Positions 57,738 through 64,000 of a stretch of 64,000 nucleotides of DNA are shown in pieces (position 1 is the stretch's first letter; the number at the start of each line of letters is the position of its first letter). Under the pieces are notes generated by a model, which ran no database searches, was not told the DNA's origin, and saw only the letters and a program-made list of their open reading frames with translations. Source of the stretch: Variovorax paradoxus (GTDB lineage: Bacteria; Pseudomonadota; Gammaproteobacteria; Burkholderiales; Burkholderiaceae_C); contig NZ_JAGGNV010000066.1 in assembly GCF_018614955.1 (NCBI RefSeq), positions 97,752 to 161,751 on the forward strand, in the 5' to 3' direction. A program made the position numbers and the translations under genes.

Positions 57738-59009
57738 TCAGAAGCGCGTGACGGGCATCTCGGCGTCGCCCTTGGCGGTGCCGTACTTGCCCAGCTCCCA
57801 TTTGGCGATCGCATTGCGGTGCACCTCGTCCGGACCGTCGGCAAAGCGCAGGGCGCGCGCGCCCACATAGGCGTAGGCGAGCGGGAAGTCGTCGGACATG
57901 CCGCCGCCGCCGTGCACCTGCATGGCCCAGTCGATCACCTGGCAAGCCATGCTCGGCGCGACCACCTTGATCATCGCGATCTCGTTCTTGGCGACCTTGT
58001 TGCCGGCCACATCCATCAGCCAGGCGGCCTTCAGCGTGAGCAGGCGCGCCATGTCGATCTTGCAGCGCGCTTCGGCGATGCGTTCCTGCGTCACGGTCTG
58101 CGAGGCGACGGACTTGCCGAAGGCCACGCGCGACGACGCGCGCTTGCACATCAGCTCGAGCGCGCGTTCGGCCAGGCCGATCAGGCGCATGCAGTGGTGG
58201 ATGCGTCCCGGGCCCAGGCGGCCCTGCGCGATCTCGAAGCCGCGCCCTTCGCCGAGCAGCATGTTGCCGGCCGGCACCCGCACGTTCTCGAAGTACATCT
58301 CGACATGGCCGTGCGGCGCATCGTCGTAGCCCATCACGTTGAGCGGGCGCACGATGCGGATGCCCTTGGCATCGGCCGGCACCACGATCATGCTTTGCTG
58401 CGAATGGCGCGGCGCCTCCGGGTCGCTCTTGCCCATCGTGATGAAGACCGCACAGCGCGGATCGGCCGCGCCAGAGATCCACCACTTGTGGCCGTTGATC
58501 ACGTACTCGTCGCCCTGGCGCTCGACGCGCGTCGCGATGTTGGTGGCGTCGCTCGACGCGACTTCGGGTTCGGTCATCGCGAAGGCCGAGCGGATCTCGC
58601 CCTCCAGCAGCGGCTTGAGCCAGCGTGCCCTGATCTCGTCCGAGCCGTAGCGCGCGATGGTTTCCATGTTGCCGGTGTCGGGCGCCGAGCAGTTGAAGGC
58701 CTCGCTGGCCCATGGCACGCGGCCCATGATCTCGGCCAGCGGCGCGTATTCCTGGTTGGTGAGGCCGGCGCCTTCGTAGCCCGATGCAGCGGCGCTGTCG
58801 ACCGGCAGGAACAGGTTCCAAAGGCCCTGGGTCTTCGCCTTCTGCTTGAGCTTTTCGACGGTCTTGAGCGCGGTCCAGCGCTTGCCGGCCGCGGTGTTGG
58901 CAGCCAGTTCGGCCGCGTACTCGGCTTCCGCCGGGTAGATGTGATCTTCCATGAAGGCGGTGACGCGCTTCTGCAAGTCCTTGGTCTTGGCCGAATACTC
59001 GAAATCCAT
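57738..59009 (-). CDS. Acyl-CoA dehydrogenase family protein (ACAD10/11-LvaC-like)
   Basis: The 423-residue flavoprotein starts with a helical domain (EYSAKTKDLQKRVTAFMEDHIYPAE). FAMTEPEVASSDATNIATRV and GHKWWISGAADPRCAVFITMGK are the FAD/substrate motifs. The C-terminal signature includes QVHGGGGMSDDFPLAYAYVGARALRFADGPDEVHR. This subgroup is usually paired with an APH-type phosphotransferase, as here (the next gene upstream). By analogy it may eliminate phosphate from a 4-phosphoacyl-CoA to give an enoyl-CoA. Ordinary dehydrogenation is the alternative. A dispersed repeat separates it from its partner gene. Confidence 0.85.
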   Translation of the reverse strand: MDFEYSAKTKDLQKRVTAFMEDHIYPAEAEYAAELAANTAAGKRWTALKTVEKLKQKAKTQGLWNLFLPVDSAAASGYEGAGLTNQEYAPLAEIMGRVPWASEAFNCSAPDTGNMETIARYGSDEIRARWLKPLLEGEIRSAFAMTEPEVASSDATNIATRVERQGDEYVINGHKWWISGAADPRCAVFITMGKSDPEAPRHSQQSMIVVPADAKGIRIVRPLNVMGYDDAPHGHVEMYFENVRVPAGNMLLGEGRGFEIAQGRLGPGRIHHCMRLIGLAERALELMCKRASSRVAFGKSVASQTVTQERIAEARCKIDMARLLTLKAAWLMDVAGNKVAKNEIAMIKVVAPSMACQVIDWAMQVHGGGGMSDDFPLAYAYVGARALRFADGPDEVHRNAIAKWELGKYGTAKGDAEMPVTRF

Positions 59010-59046
59010 GGTGTCTCCTGGGTGAGTGAACGTTTAGGCGGCCGCC

Positions 59047-59131
59047 GCCGGGCCGCCCCAAGGCGAGCCGCGCCTCCCCCTCGGGGGGTGGCGAATTACA
59101 CGCAGCGAAGCGAAGTGAAAAGCCGGGGGGC
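59047..59131. repeat. Dispersed intergenic repeat, copy 2
   Basis: It matches 15837-15919, with blocks of 47 identical bases (59083-59129) and 19 identical bases (59047-59065). The variable middle retains a CCCCC-TC-GGGGG hairpin, where copy 1 has an AT centre. The left hairpin is less perfect than in copy 1. It lies between the phosphotransferase stop and the acyl-CoA dehydrogenase start, its G-rich end touching the stop codon. Confidence 0.85.
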
Positions 59132-60220
59132 TCATGCTTTTTCTGCGAATTGCCAGGCCATCTCGGCCATCGGTCGCGCACCGCGGCCCGAGGCCACGGC
59201 TTGCTCGCTCGATGCGGTACCGGCCTCGACCCGCTTGGCAATGCCTTGCAGGATCGCGGCCATGCGGAACAGGTTGTAGGCCTGGTAGAAGTTCCAGTCG
59301 GTCGCGAGCGCCTCGGGCGTCGTGATCCCGGTGCGGTCGCAGTACTTGCGGATGTATTCGCTCTCGGTCGGGATGCCGAGGCTCTCGAGGTCAAGGCCGC
59401 CGATGCCGCGGAACGAACCCGGCGCGATGTGCCAGGACATGCAGTGGTAGCTGAAGTCCGCCAGCGGATGGCCCAGCGTCGAGAGCTCCCAGTCGAGCAC
59501 CGCGATCGCGCGCGGCTCGGTGGCGTGGAACATCAGGTTGTCGAGCCGGTAGTCGCCGTGCACGATCGAGGTCATCTTCTCGTCGCGTGCACTGGCCGGA
59601 ATGTGCGCGGGCAGCCATTCCATCAGGCGGTCCATCTCGGGGATGGGCTGCGTGATGGAGGCCACGTACTGCTTGCTCCAGCGGCCGATCTGGCGCTCGA
59701 AATAGTTGCCCGGCTTGCCGTAGTCGGCCAGGCCGCGCTCGGCGAACTTCACGGTGTGCAGCGCCGCGATGACGCGGTTCATCTCGTCGTAGACGGCGGC
59801 CCGCTCGGCATTGCTCATGCCCGGCAGCGACTGGTCCCACAGCACGCGGCCGGCCATGAATTCCATGACGTAGAAGGCGCGGCCGATGACGGCTTCGTCT
59901 TCGCACAGGCAGTACATCCGAGGCACCGGCACGCCGGTGCCGGCCAGGCCGCTCATGACCTTGAACTCGCGCTCGACCGCATGCGCCGAAGGCAGCAGCT
60001 TGGCGACCGGGCCGGGCTTGGCGCGCATCACGTAGCTTTGCGTCGGCGTGACCAGCTTGTAGGTCGGATTGGACTGGCCGCCCTTGAACATCTCCACCGT
60101 GAGCGGCCCCTTGAAGCCGTCGAGGTTCTTGTCGAGCCAGGCGGTCAGCGCATCGACGTCGAAGAGGTGCTGCTTGGAGACGGCACGGGTGCCGACGAAG
60201 TTGTCGAAGTCCTGGGTCAT
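59132..60220 (-). CDS. APH family phosphotransferase (LvaA/ACAD10-11 kinase-like)
   Basis: The 362-residue protein is an aminoglycoside-phosphotransferase-fold kinase. The N-lobe has MFKGGQSNPTYKLVT and the lysine in YVMRAKPG. IVHGDYRLDNLMF is the catalytic loop. IAVLDWELSTLGHPLADFSY holds the metal-binding aspartate. This subfamily resembles the kinase domain of ACAD10/11 and LvaA rather than antibiotic resistance enzymes. It likely phosphorylates a hydroxyacyl-CoA. It starts 14 bases after the Crp/Fnr gene stop. Confidence 0.85.
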   Translation of the reverse strand: MTQDFDNFVGTRAVSKQHLFDVDALTAWLDKNLDGFKGPLTVEMFKGGQSNPTYKLVTPTQSYVMRAKPGPVAKLLPSAHAVEREFKVMSGLAGTGVPVPRMYCLCEDEAVIGRAFYVMEFMAGRVLWDQSLPGMSNAERAAVYDEMNRVIAALHTVKFAERGLADYGKPGNYFERQIGRWSKQYVASITQPIPEMDRLMEWLPAHIPASARDEKMTSIVHGDYRLDNLMFHATEPRAIAVLDWELSTLGHPLADFSYHCMSWHIAPGSFRGIGGLDLESLGIPTESEYIRKYCDRTGITTPEALATDWNFYQAYNLFRMAAILQGIAKRVEAGTASSEQAVASGRGARPMAEMAWQFAEKA

Positions 60221-60234
60221 GTCTCTGCGGTCTT

Positions 60235-60954
60235 TTATTGATCTGCTTCGGAAATGCGCATCAGCGCCGCGCGGTCCAGCACCACCAGGCCGCCGGGCTC
60301 GATGCGGATCGCGTCCTCGCGCTCCATGGCCTTGAGCTCCTGGTTCACGCGCTGGCGCGAGGCGCCGAGCAGCTGCGCCAGCTCTTCCTGCGCCAGGTGC
60401 AGCCCGATGCGCATCTGGCTGCCGTCCGCCAGGTTCGGCACGCCGTAGCTGCGAACCAGGTGGATCAACTGCTTGGCGAGCCTGGCGCGCAAGGGCAGCG
60501 TGTTGAGATCCTCGACCAGCCCGAAGAGCTGGCGGATGCGGCGTGCCTGCAGGCGCATCAGCGCCTCGTAGAGCTCGACGTGGTTCGACAGGATCTTCTG
60601 GAAATCGGCGCGCGCCACGCAAAGGATCGTGGTCTCTCCATGCGCGTAGGCGTCGTGGGTTCGCCGGTCGCCGTCGAACATCGCTACGTCGCCGAACCAG
60701 ATGCCCGGCTCCACATAGGTCAGCGTGACCTGCTTGCCCGAGACCGCCGTCGAGCTCACGCGCACCGCGCCCTTGGCGCAAGCGATCCACTGCTCGGGCG
60801 GATCGCCGCGCGCAGCAATCAGCTCGCCGTCCTTGTAGCGTTTGACGAAGGCACATCGGAGGATGTCGTGACGAAGAGATGGGGAAAGGGAAGAGAACCA
60901 GCGACCACCATTGATCGCTTCTCGTTCTTCGATGGTAAGAATGGGGTCGTCCAT
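60235..60954 (-). CDS. Crp/Fnr family transcriptional regulator
   Basis: The 239-residue protein has an N-terminal cyclic-nucleotide-binding-type domain (KRYKDGELIAARGDPPEQW, VEPGIWFGDVAMFDG). The C-terminal winged helix contains LAQEELAQLLGASRQRVNQELKAMERE. No N-terminal cysteine cluster exists, so it is not an oxygen-sensing Fnr. It sits between the enoyl-CoA hydratase and the phosphotransferase genes on the same strand. It may control them; the effector is unknown. Confidence 0.88.
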   Translation of the reverse strand: MDDPILTIEEREAINGGRWFSSLSPSLRHDILRCAFVKRYKDGELIAARGDPPEQWIACAKGAVRVSSTAVSGKQVTLTYVEPGIWFGDVAMFDGDRRTHDAYAHGETTILCVARADFQKILSNHVELYEALMRLQARRIRQLFGLVEDLNTLPLRARLAKQLIHLVRSYGVPNLADGSQMRIGLHLAQEELAQLLGASRQRVNQELKAMEREDAIRIEPGGLVVLDRAALMRISEADQ

Positions 60955-60997
60955 GGACTGTCCTGTGCGTGACTGAAAGGCTGAGGGTTGTCGCGGG

Positions 60998-61011
60998 AGC
61001 GACGCGTCGCT
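60998..61011. repeat. Perfect 14-bp palindrome at the 3' end of the enoyl-CoA hydratase gene
   Basis: AGCGACGCGTCGCT is exactly self-complementary and overlaps the last two bases of the hydratase stop codon. It is 44 bases upstream of the Crp/Fnr start. It could be a binding site or a weak hairpin; no T-tract follows. Confidence 0.35.
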
Positions 61012-61789
61012 ACTCGTAGCGCGGCGTCTCCTTGGCGAGGAACGCGGCGATCCCGATGCCGGCGTTGCGGTGGTGCAGGTTGCGCACGAAGTGGTCGCGC
61101 TCCTGCGAGAGTTGCGAGGCCAGCGTGGCGCCTCGCGCCTCGCTCAGCAGCTCCTTGATGCTGGCCAGCGAGTTGGGCGCGCGTGCGTTGAGGCGGTTCG
61201 CCAGCGCGAGCGACGCACTCAAGGCCTGGCCGCTCTCGGTGATCTCATTCACCAGGCCGAGCGCATGCAGGCGCTCGGCCTCGATGCGCCCTCCGAGCAT
61301 GAGCCATTCGCTCGCGAGCTGGCGAGGCAGTGCCTGCGCGAGATGCCAGCTCAAGCCGCCGTCCGGCGACAACGCGACGGTGCTGTACGAGGCGGCGAAT
61401 ACCGCATCGCGCGCGGCGACGATGAAGTCGCAGGCCGCGGCGAGCGAGAAGCCGGCGCCTGCCGCAGCGCCTTCGACGGCGGCAATCACCGGCTTGGGAA
61501 AGGCGCGGATCGAATCGATCCAGTTGTGCAGCGCCTCGATGCTCTCGGCCTGCACTGCGGGATCGCGCTCTCGATTGGCCGAAAGGCGCTGCAGGGACCC
61601 ACCGGCGCAGAACCATGCGCCTTCGCCCACCAGCACGACGCTGCGGATCTCGTCGCTGTTCTCGGCGCCGTTGAGTGCCTCGATGCCGGCGGCGTACATC
61701 TCGGGGCTCAGCGCATTGCGCTGCGAGGGGTTGGAGAGCGTGAGGACCATGGTGTGTCCCTCGCTCGTGCTTTTCAGTTCTGCGCTCAT
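61010..61789 (-). CDS. Enoyl-CoA hydratase/isomerase family protein (oxepin-CoA hydrolase alternative-type-like)
   Basis: The 259-residue crotonase-fold protein has oxyanion-hole motifs WFCAGGSLQRLSANR and EGAAAGAGFSLAAACDFIVA. The ending HFVRNLHHRNAGIGIAAFLAKETPRY resembles proteins I recall as alternative-type oxepin-CoA hydrolases of phenylacetate breakdown. That sub-assignment is not certain. It acts on an acyl-CoA, probably in concert with the 3-hydroxyacyl-CoA dehydrogenase 12 bases upstream. Confidence 0.83.
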   Translation of the reverse strand: MSAELKSTSEGHTMVLTLSNPSQRNALSPEMYAAGIEALNGAENSDEIRSVVLVGEGAWFCAGGSLQRLSANRERDPAVQAESIEALHNWIDSIRAFPKPVIAAVEGAAAGAGFSLAAACDFIVAARDAVFAASYSTVALSPDGGLSWHLAQALPRQLASEWLMLGGRIEAERLHALGLVNEITESGQALSASLALANRLNARAPNSLASIKELLSEARGATLASQLSQERDHFVRNLHHRNAGIGIAAFLAKETPRYE

Positions 61790-61801
61790 GGTCGTTGTCT
61801 C

Positions 61802-63322
61802 TTACTCTTCTTCATGCGTGAGGCTCAGGCCGAGCGCGCCGCGGCGGCGCAGCCATGGGCTCGGGCGGTAGCGAGGGTCGCCGTAAACGGTCTGGAGGTT
61901 GAACAGCACCTCCAGCACATTGGTCGGCCCGTAGAGATCGCCCATGGCCAGCGGGCCCTGAGGGTAGCCGAGGCCCAGGCGCACGGCGACGTCGAGATCG
62001 GCGGGCGAGCAGACGCGCTGCTGGCACATGTCGGCGGCGATGTTCACGATGGTGCCGATCACGCGCTGGGTGACGAAGCCGCCGCTGTCGCGGATCACGC
62101 TCACCGCCTTGCCGTCGCGTGCGAACAGCGCATGAGCCGTATCGCGCACATCGCGCCGTGTCGCGGGATTGGTGGCCAGCACGCGGCGCTTGGTGGCCGC
62201 GTCGTCCACCATCAGGTCGATGCCGACCGTGCGCGTGGCGTCGAGCCGCTCGACGGCGGCCACGGTCGTGACGTCGAAGCCCAGCGGCGCGACCAGGATC
62301 AAGGCGGCGGACGAGGGCGTGGCGCCGCTTTCGAGCTGCGCGCCCAGCGTGTGCACGAGCCGCAGCAGCTCAGGGCGCCGCGCTGCGCGGGGTGAGACCC
62401 AGACCGCCGGATTCGCGTCGATGGTCGGCGCGGGTGCTTCGGGCGCCAGCTGGGCTACGCCGTCGACATAGCGGTAGAAGCCTTCGCCGGTCTTGCGGCC
62501 GAGCGCGCCGGCGGCGAGCCGCTGCGCGGTGATCACGCTGGGCCGGAAGCGCGGCTCCTCGTAGTACTGGCGGTAGATCGACTCCATCACGGGATGGGAA
62601 ACATCGAGCGCCGTCAGATCGAGCAGCTCGAAGGGCCCGAGGCGAAAGCCCGCCTGGTCCTTGAGGATGCGGTCGATGGTGGCGAAGTCCGCCACGCCTT
62701 CACCGGCGATGCGCAGCGCCTCGGTGCCGTAGCCGCGTCCCGCGTGGTTGACGATGAAGCCGGGCGTGTCCTTGGCCTGCACCGCGGCATGGCCCATCTG
62801 CGCGGCGTAGCCGGCGAGCCGGTGGCAGACCTCGGCCTCGGTCTTGAAGCCGGCCACGACCTCGACCACCTTCATCAAGGGCACCGGGTTGAAGAAATGA
62901 AAACCCGCCATGCGCTGAGGCTGCGCCATCACCGCGGCGATGGCGGTGACCGAGAGCGAGGAGGTGTTGGTCGCCAGCACGGCGGAGGGCGCAACCACCG
63001 CTTCGAGTTCGCGGAACAGCTTGCGCTTGACCTCGAGGTCTTCGACCACGGCCTCGATCACGAGCTCGCAGCCGGCGAGCGCCTGGACCGATTCGACGGC
63101 GCGGACTCGCGCGGACAGCGCGTCGCGCTGCGCCTGGTCCAGCTTGCCCTTCTCGTGCTGCTTCTGCCACTGTGCGAGGATGGCATCGCGTCCGCGGACC
63201 GCGGCTCCTTCGAAGCTGTCGAGCAGCAGGACCTCGCTCCCGGCCTGGGCGGCGATCTGCGCGATGCCGCGTCCCATCGCGCCGGCACCGATGATGCCTA
63301 CATTGGAAAAGTTCACAGTCAT
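61802..63322 (-). CDS. 3-hydroxyacyl-CoA dehydrogenase (PaaH-like, two C-terminal domains)
   Basis: The 506-residue enzyme oxidises 3-hydroxyacyl-CoA to 3-ketoacyl-CoA. The NAD site is GIIGAGAMGRGIAQIA. ATNTSSLSVTAIA and GFHFFNPVPLMKVVEVV hold the catalytic region. Two 3HCDH C-terminal domains follow (residues 190-285 and 410-490). This length and duplication match PaaH. The ATG at 63322 (MTVNFSN) is used rather than the earlier in-frame start. It heads the acyl-CoA cluster. Confidence 0.9.
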   Translation of the reverse strand: MTVNFSNVGIIGAGAMGRGIAQIAAQAGSEVLLLDSFEGAAVRGRDAILAQWQKQHEKGKLDQAQRDALSARVRAVESVQALAGCELVIEAVVEDLEVKRKLFRELEAVVAPSAVLATNTSSLSVTAIAAVMAQPQRMAGFHFFNPVPLMKVVEVVAGFKTEAEVCHRLAGYAAQMGHAAVQAKDTPGFIVNHAGRGYGTEALRIAGEGVADFATIDRILKDQAGFRLGPFELLDLTALDVSHPVMESIYRQYYEEPRFRPSVITAQRLAAGALGRKTGEGFYRYVDGVAQLAPEAPAPTIDANPAVWVSPRAARRPELLRLVHTLGAQLESGATPSSAALILVAPLGFDVTTVAAVERLDATRTVGIDLMVDDAATKRRVLATNPATRRDVRDTAHALFARDGKAVSVIRDSGGFVTQRVIGTIVNIAADMCQQRVCSPADLDVAVRLGLGYPQGPLAMGDLYGPTNVLEVLFNLQTVYGDPRYRPSPWLRRRGALGLSLTHEEE

Positions 63323-63324
63323 TT

Positions 63325-63336
63325 GATAATTGTCTC
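63325..63336. promoter_or_regulatory. 12-mer GAGACAATTATC (reverse orientation) before the 3-hydroxyacyl-CoA dehydrogenase gene
   Basis: It lies three bases before the ATG and matches 16728-16739 upstream of bdhA in reverse complement. GAGAGAC on the coding strand could also serve as the ribosome-binding region, so part of the match may reflect that role. Confidence 0.3.
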
Positions 63337-63405
63337 TCTGAGGATGGCTGGCACGGATGCCCATGCCAGAATGTGTCTACTTTCGATTAAGTTTTTCGAA
63401 CCATT

Positions 63406-64000
63406 TTGCAACTCCCACGCCTGGCGGCGGCCCTGTTTCTATTCGGGTTCGCACTTGACTCGACTGCCTTGACGATCGGGCGGCCCCAAGGGGCTGTCTG
63501 GATCGGCAAGCCGCTCGATGTGGTGATTCCGCTTTCACTGGATGCTGCCGAAGACGGTGGCGCGTTGTGCCTCGGGGCCGAGGTCGTGCAGGGGGACACC
63601 CGCATTGCCGATCGGAGCCTGACTGTATCGCTGGAGCCGGGGCCGAACGCCAGCAGCCCGCGCATGCACATCCGTTCCACCGTCGCCGTGGACGAACCCG
63701 TGGTCAATGTGAGCGTGCGTGCCGGCTGCGATACGAAGTCGACGCGCAGCTATGTGCTGCTGGCCGACGTTCCGTCCGAACCCGCGCTGCCCGTCCTTGC
63801 GCCGCCTTCGGGTGCGAGGGCATCGTCCGAGACCCCGGTGCGAGCGCCAGCGCGCGCACCGTCGCGTGCTGCTGCAGCGGGCGCATCGTCCGGCCTCGAA
63901 GGCCCGACCGCAGGGCCGGTGCGGCGCAGCGCCGCAGCGGCGGCTGCCGCACGCACGCGCGATGCCGACGCGCAGTCGCCGCGTCCCAACACTACTCCTG
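63406..64000 (+). CDS. FimV-like protein, N-terminal part (cut by the window end)
   Basis: An open frame runs from TTG at 63406 to the last base, about 198 codons. It begins with a signal-like stretch (QLPRLAAALFLFGFALDSTAL) and then TIGRPQGAVWIGKPLDVVIPL. This matches the start of the FimV/HubP N-terminal domain. Residues 35-125 are the beta-rich domain with cysteines near residues 57 and 107. A proline/alanine/arginine-rich linker follows to the window end. FimV proteins are polar landmark or peptidoglycan-binding inner-membrane proteins. There is no ATG; the in-frame stop at 63388 limits alternatives. Confidence 0.72.
   Translation, partial: MQLPRLAAALFLFGFALDSTALTIGRPQGAVWIGKPLDVVIPLSLDAAEDGGALCLGAEVVQGDTRIADRSLTVSLEPGPNASSPRMHIRSTVAVDEPVVNVSVRAGCDTKSTRSYVLLADVPSEPALPVLAPPSGARASSETPVRAPARAPSRAAAAGASSGLEGPTAGPVRRSAAAAAAARTRDADAQSPRPNTTP

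Noticed and set aside
59132..60220. Aminoglycoside resistance kinase
   Set aside because: The APH fold is present, but sequence motifs and the acyl-CoA neighbourhood fit the hydroxyacyl-CoA kinase-like subgroup.

Overview
The window is about 64 kb of high-GC chromosome that reads as a betaproteobacterium of the Comamonadaceae, most likely Variovorax or a close relative. The evidence is protein-level resemblance, the Bug/tripartite tricarboxylate transporter set, a PHB regulator (phaR) close to a 3-hydroxybutyrate dehydrogenase, the order bamA-skp-lpxD-fabZ-lpxA-lpxB-rnhB, and a dispersed non-coding repeat. The assignment is by recognition, not by a database search. Nearly all the DNA is coding, and no gap between genes exceeds 200 bases. 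I see no CRISPR array, prophage, insertion sequence, integrase or recognisable defence system.

Layout. 1-2.7 kb: the end of cobS, cobC, nth and a PLP aminotransferase. 2.7-6.7 kb (minus): a tctC-tctB-tctA transporter operon ending in an Ldh-type dehydrogenase. 6.8-11 kb (minus): serB and mfd, divergent from ispD-ispF (11.1-12.3 kb). 12.3-14.5 kb (minus): an OmpR/EnvZ-type two-component system. 14.7-16.7 kb: two exported proteins and bdhA. 16.8-20.4 kb: relA, tRNA-Val, a small cysteine-pair protein and phaR. 20.4-25.1 kb: rimO, tRNA-Leu (minus), rnr and an SDR. 25.1-29.2 kb (minus): amidase, dadA-like and nnr. 29.4-44.6 kb (plus): a long housekeeping run, rpsB-tsf-pyrH-frr-uppS-cdsA-dxr-rseP-bamA-skp-lpxD-fabZ-lpxA-lpxB-rnhB-trmH-like, joining translation, isoprenoid and phospholipid precursor supply, outer-membrane assembly and lipid A synthesis. 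44.7-57.7 kb: carAB, a Kdo hydroxylase, greA, a small membrane protein, a glycosyltransferase and yhbY (both minus), then rlmE-ftsH-folP-glmM-GNAT. 57.7-63.3 kb (minus): an acyl-CoA cluster of a 3-hydroxyacyl-CoA dehydrogenase, an enoyl-CoA hydratase, a Crp/Fnr regulator, an APH-type phosphotransferase and an acyl-CoA dehydrogenase. 63.4 kb to the end: the start of a FimV-like protein.

How the genes work together. The central run supplies the cell envelope: UppS/CdsA/Dxr/IspD/IspF (isoprenoid and phospholipid precursors), RseP/BamA/Skp (outer-membrane proteins and stress), LpxA/B/D and FabZ (lipid A), GlmM (UDP-GlcNAc) and KdoO (LPS core modification). The two parts with the most scope for new biology are the acyl-CoA cluster and the regulatory or repeat DNA. 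The phosphotransferase and acyl-CoA dehydrogenase pair resembles the LvaA/LvaC and ACAD10/11 systems that remove a 4-hydroxyl group through a phosphorylated acyl-CoA. The DNA elements are a 47-bp-identical dispersed repeat, a perfect LacI-like palindrome before the transporter operon, and a 12-mer shared upstream of two hydroxyacyl dehydrogenase genes. Otherwise this is an ordinary core-genome region.
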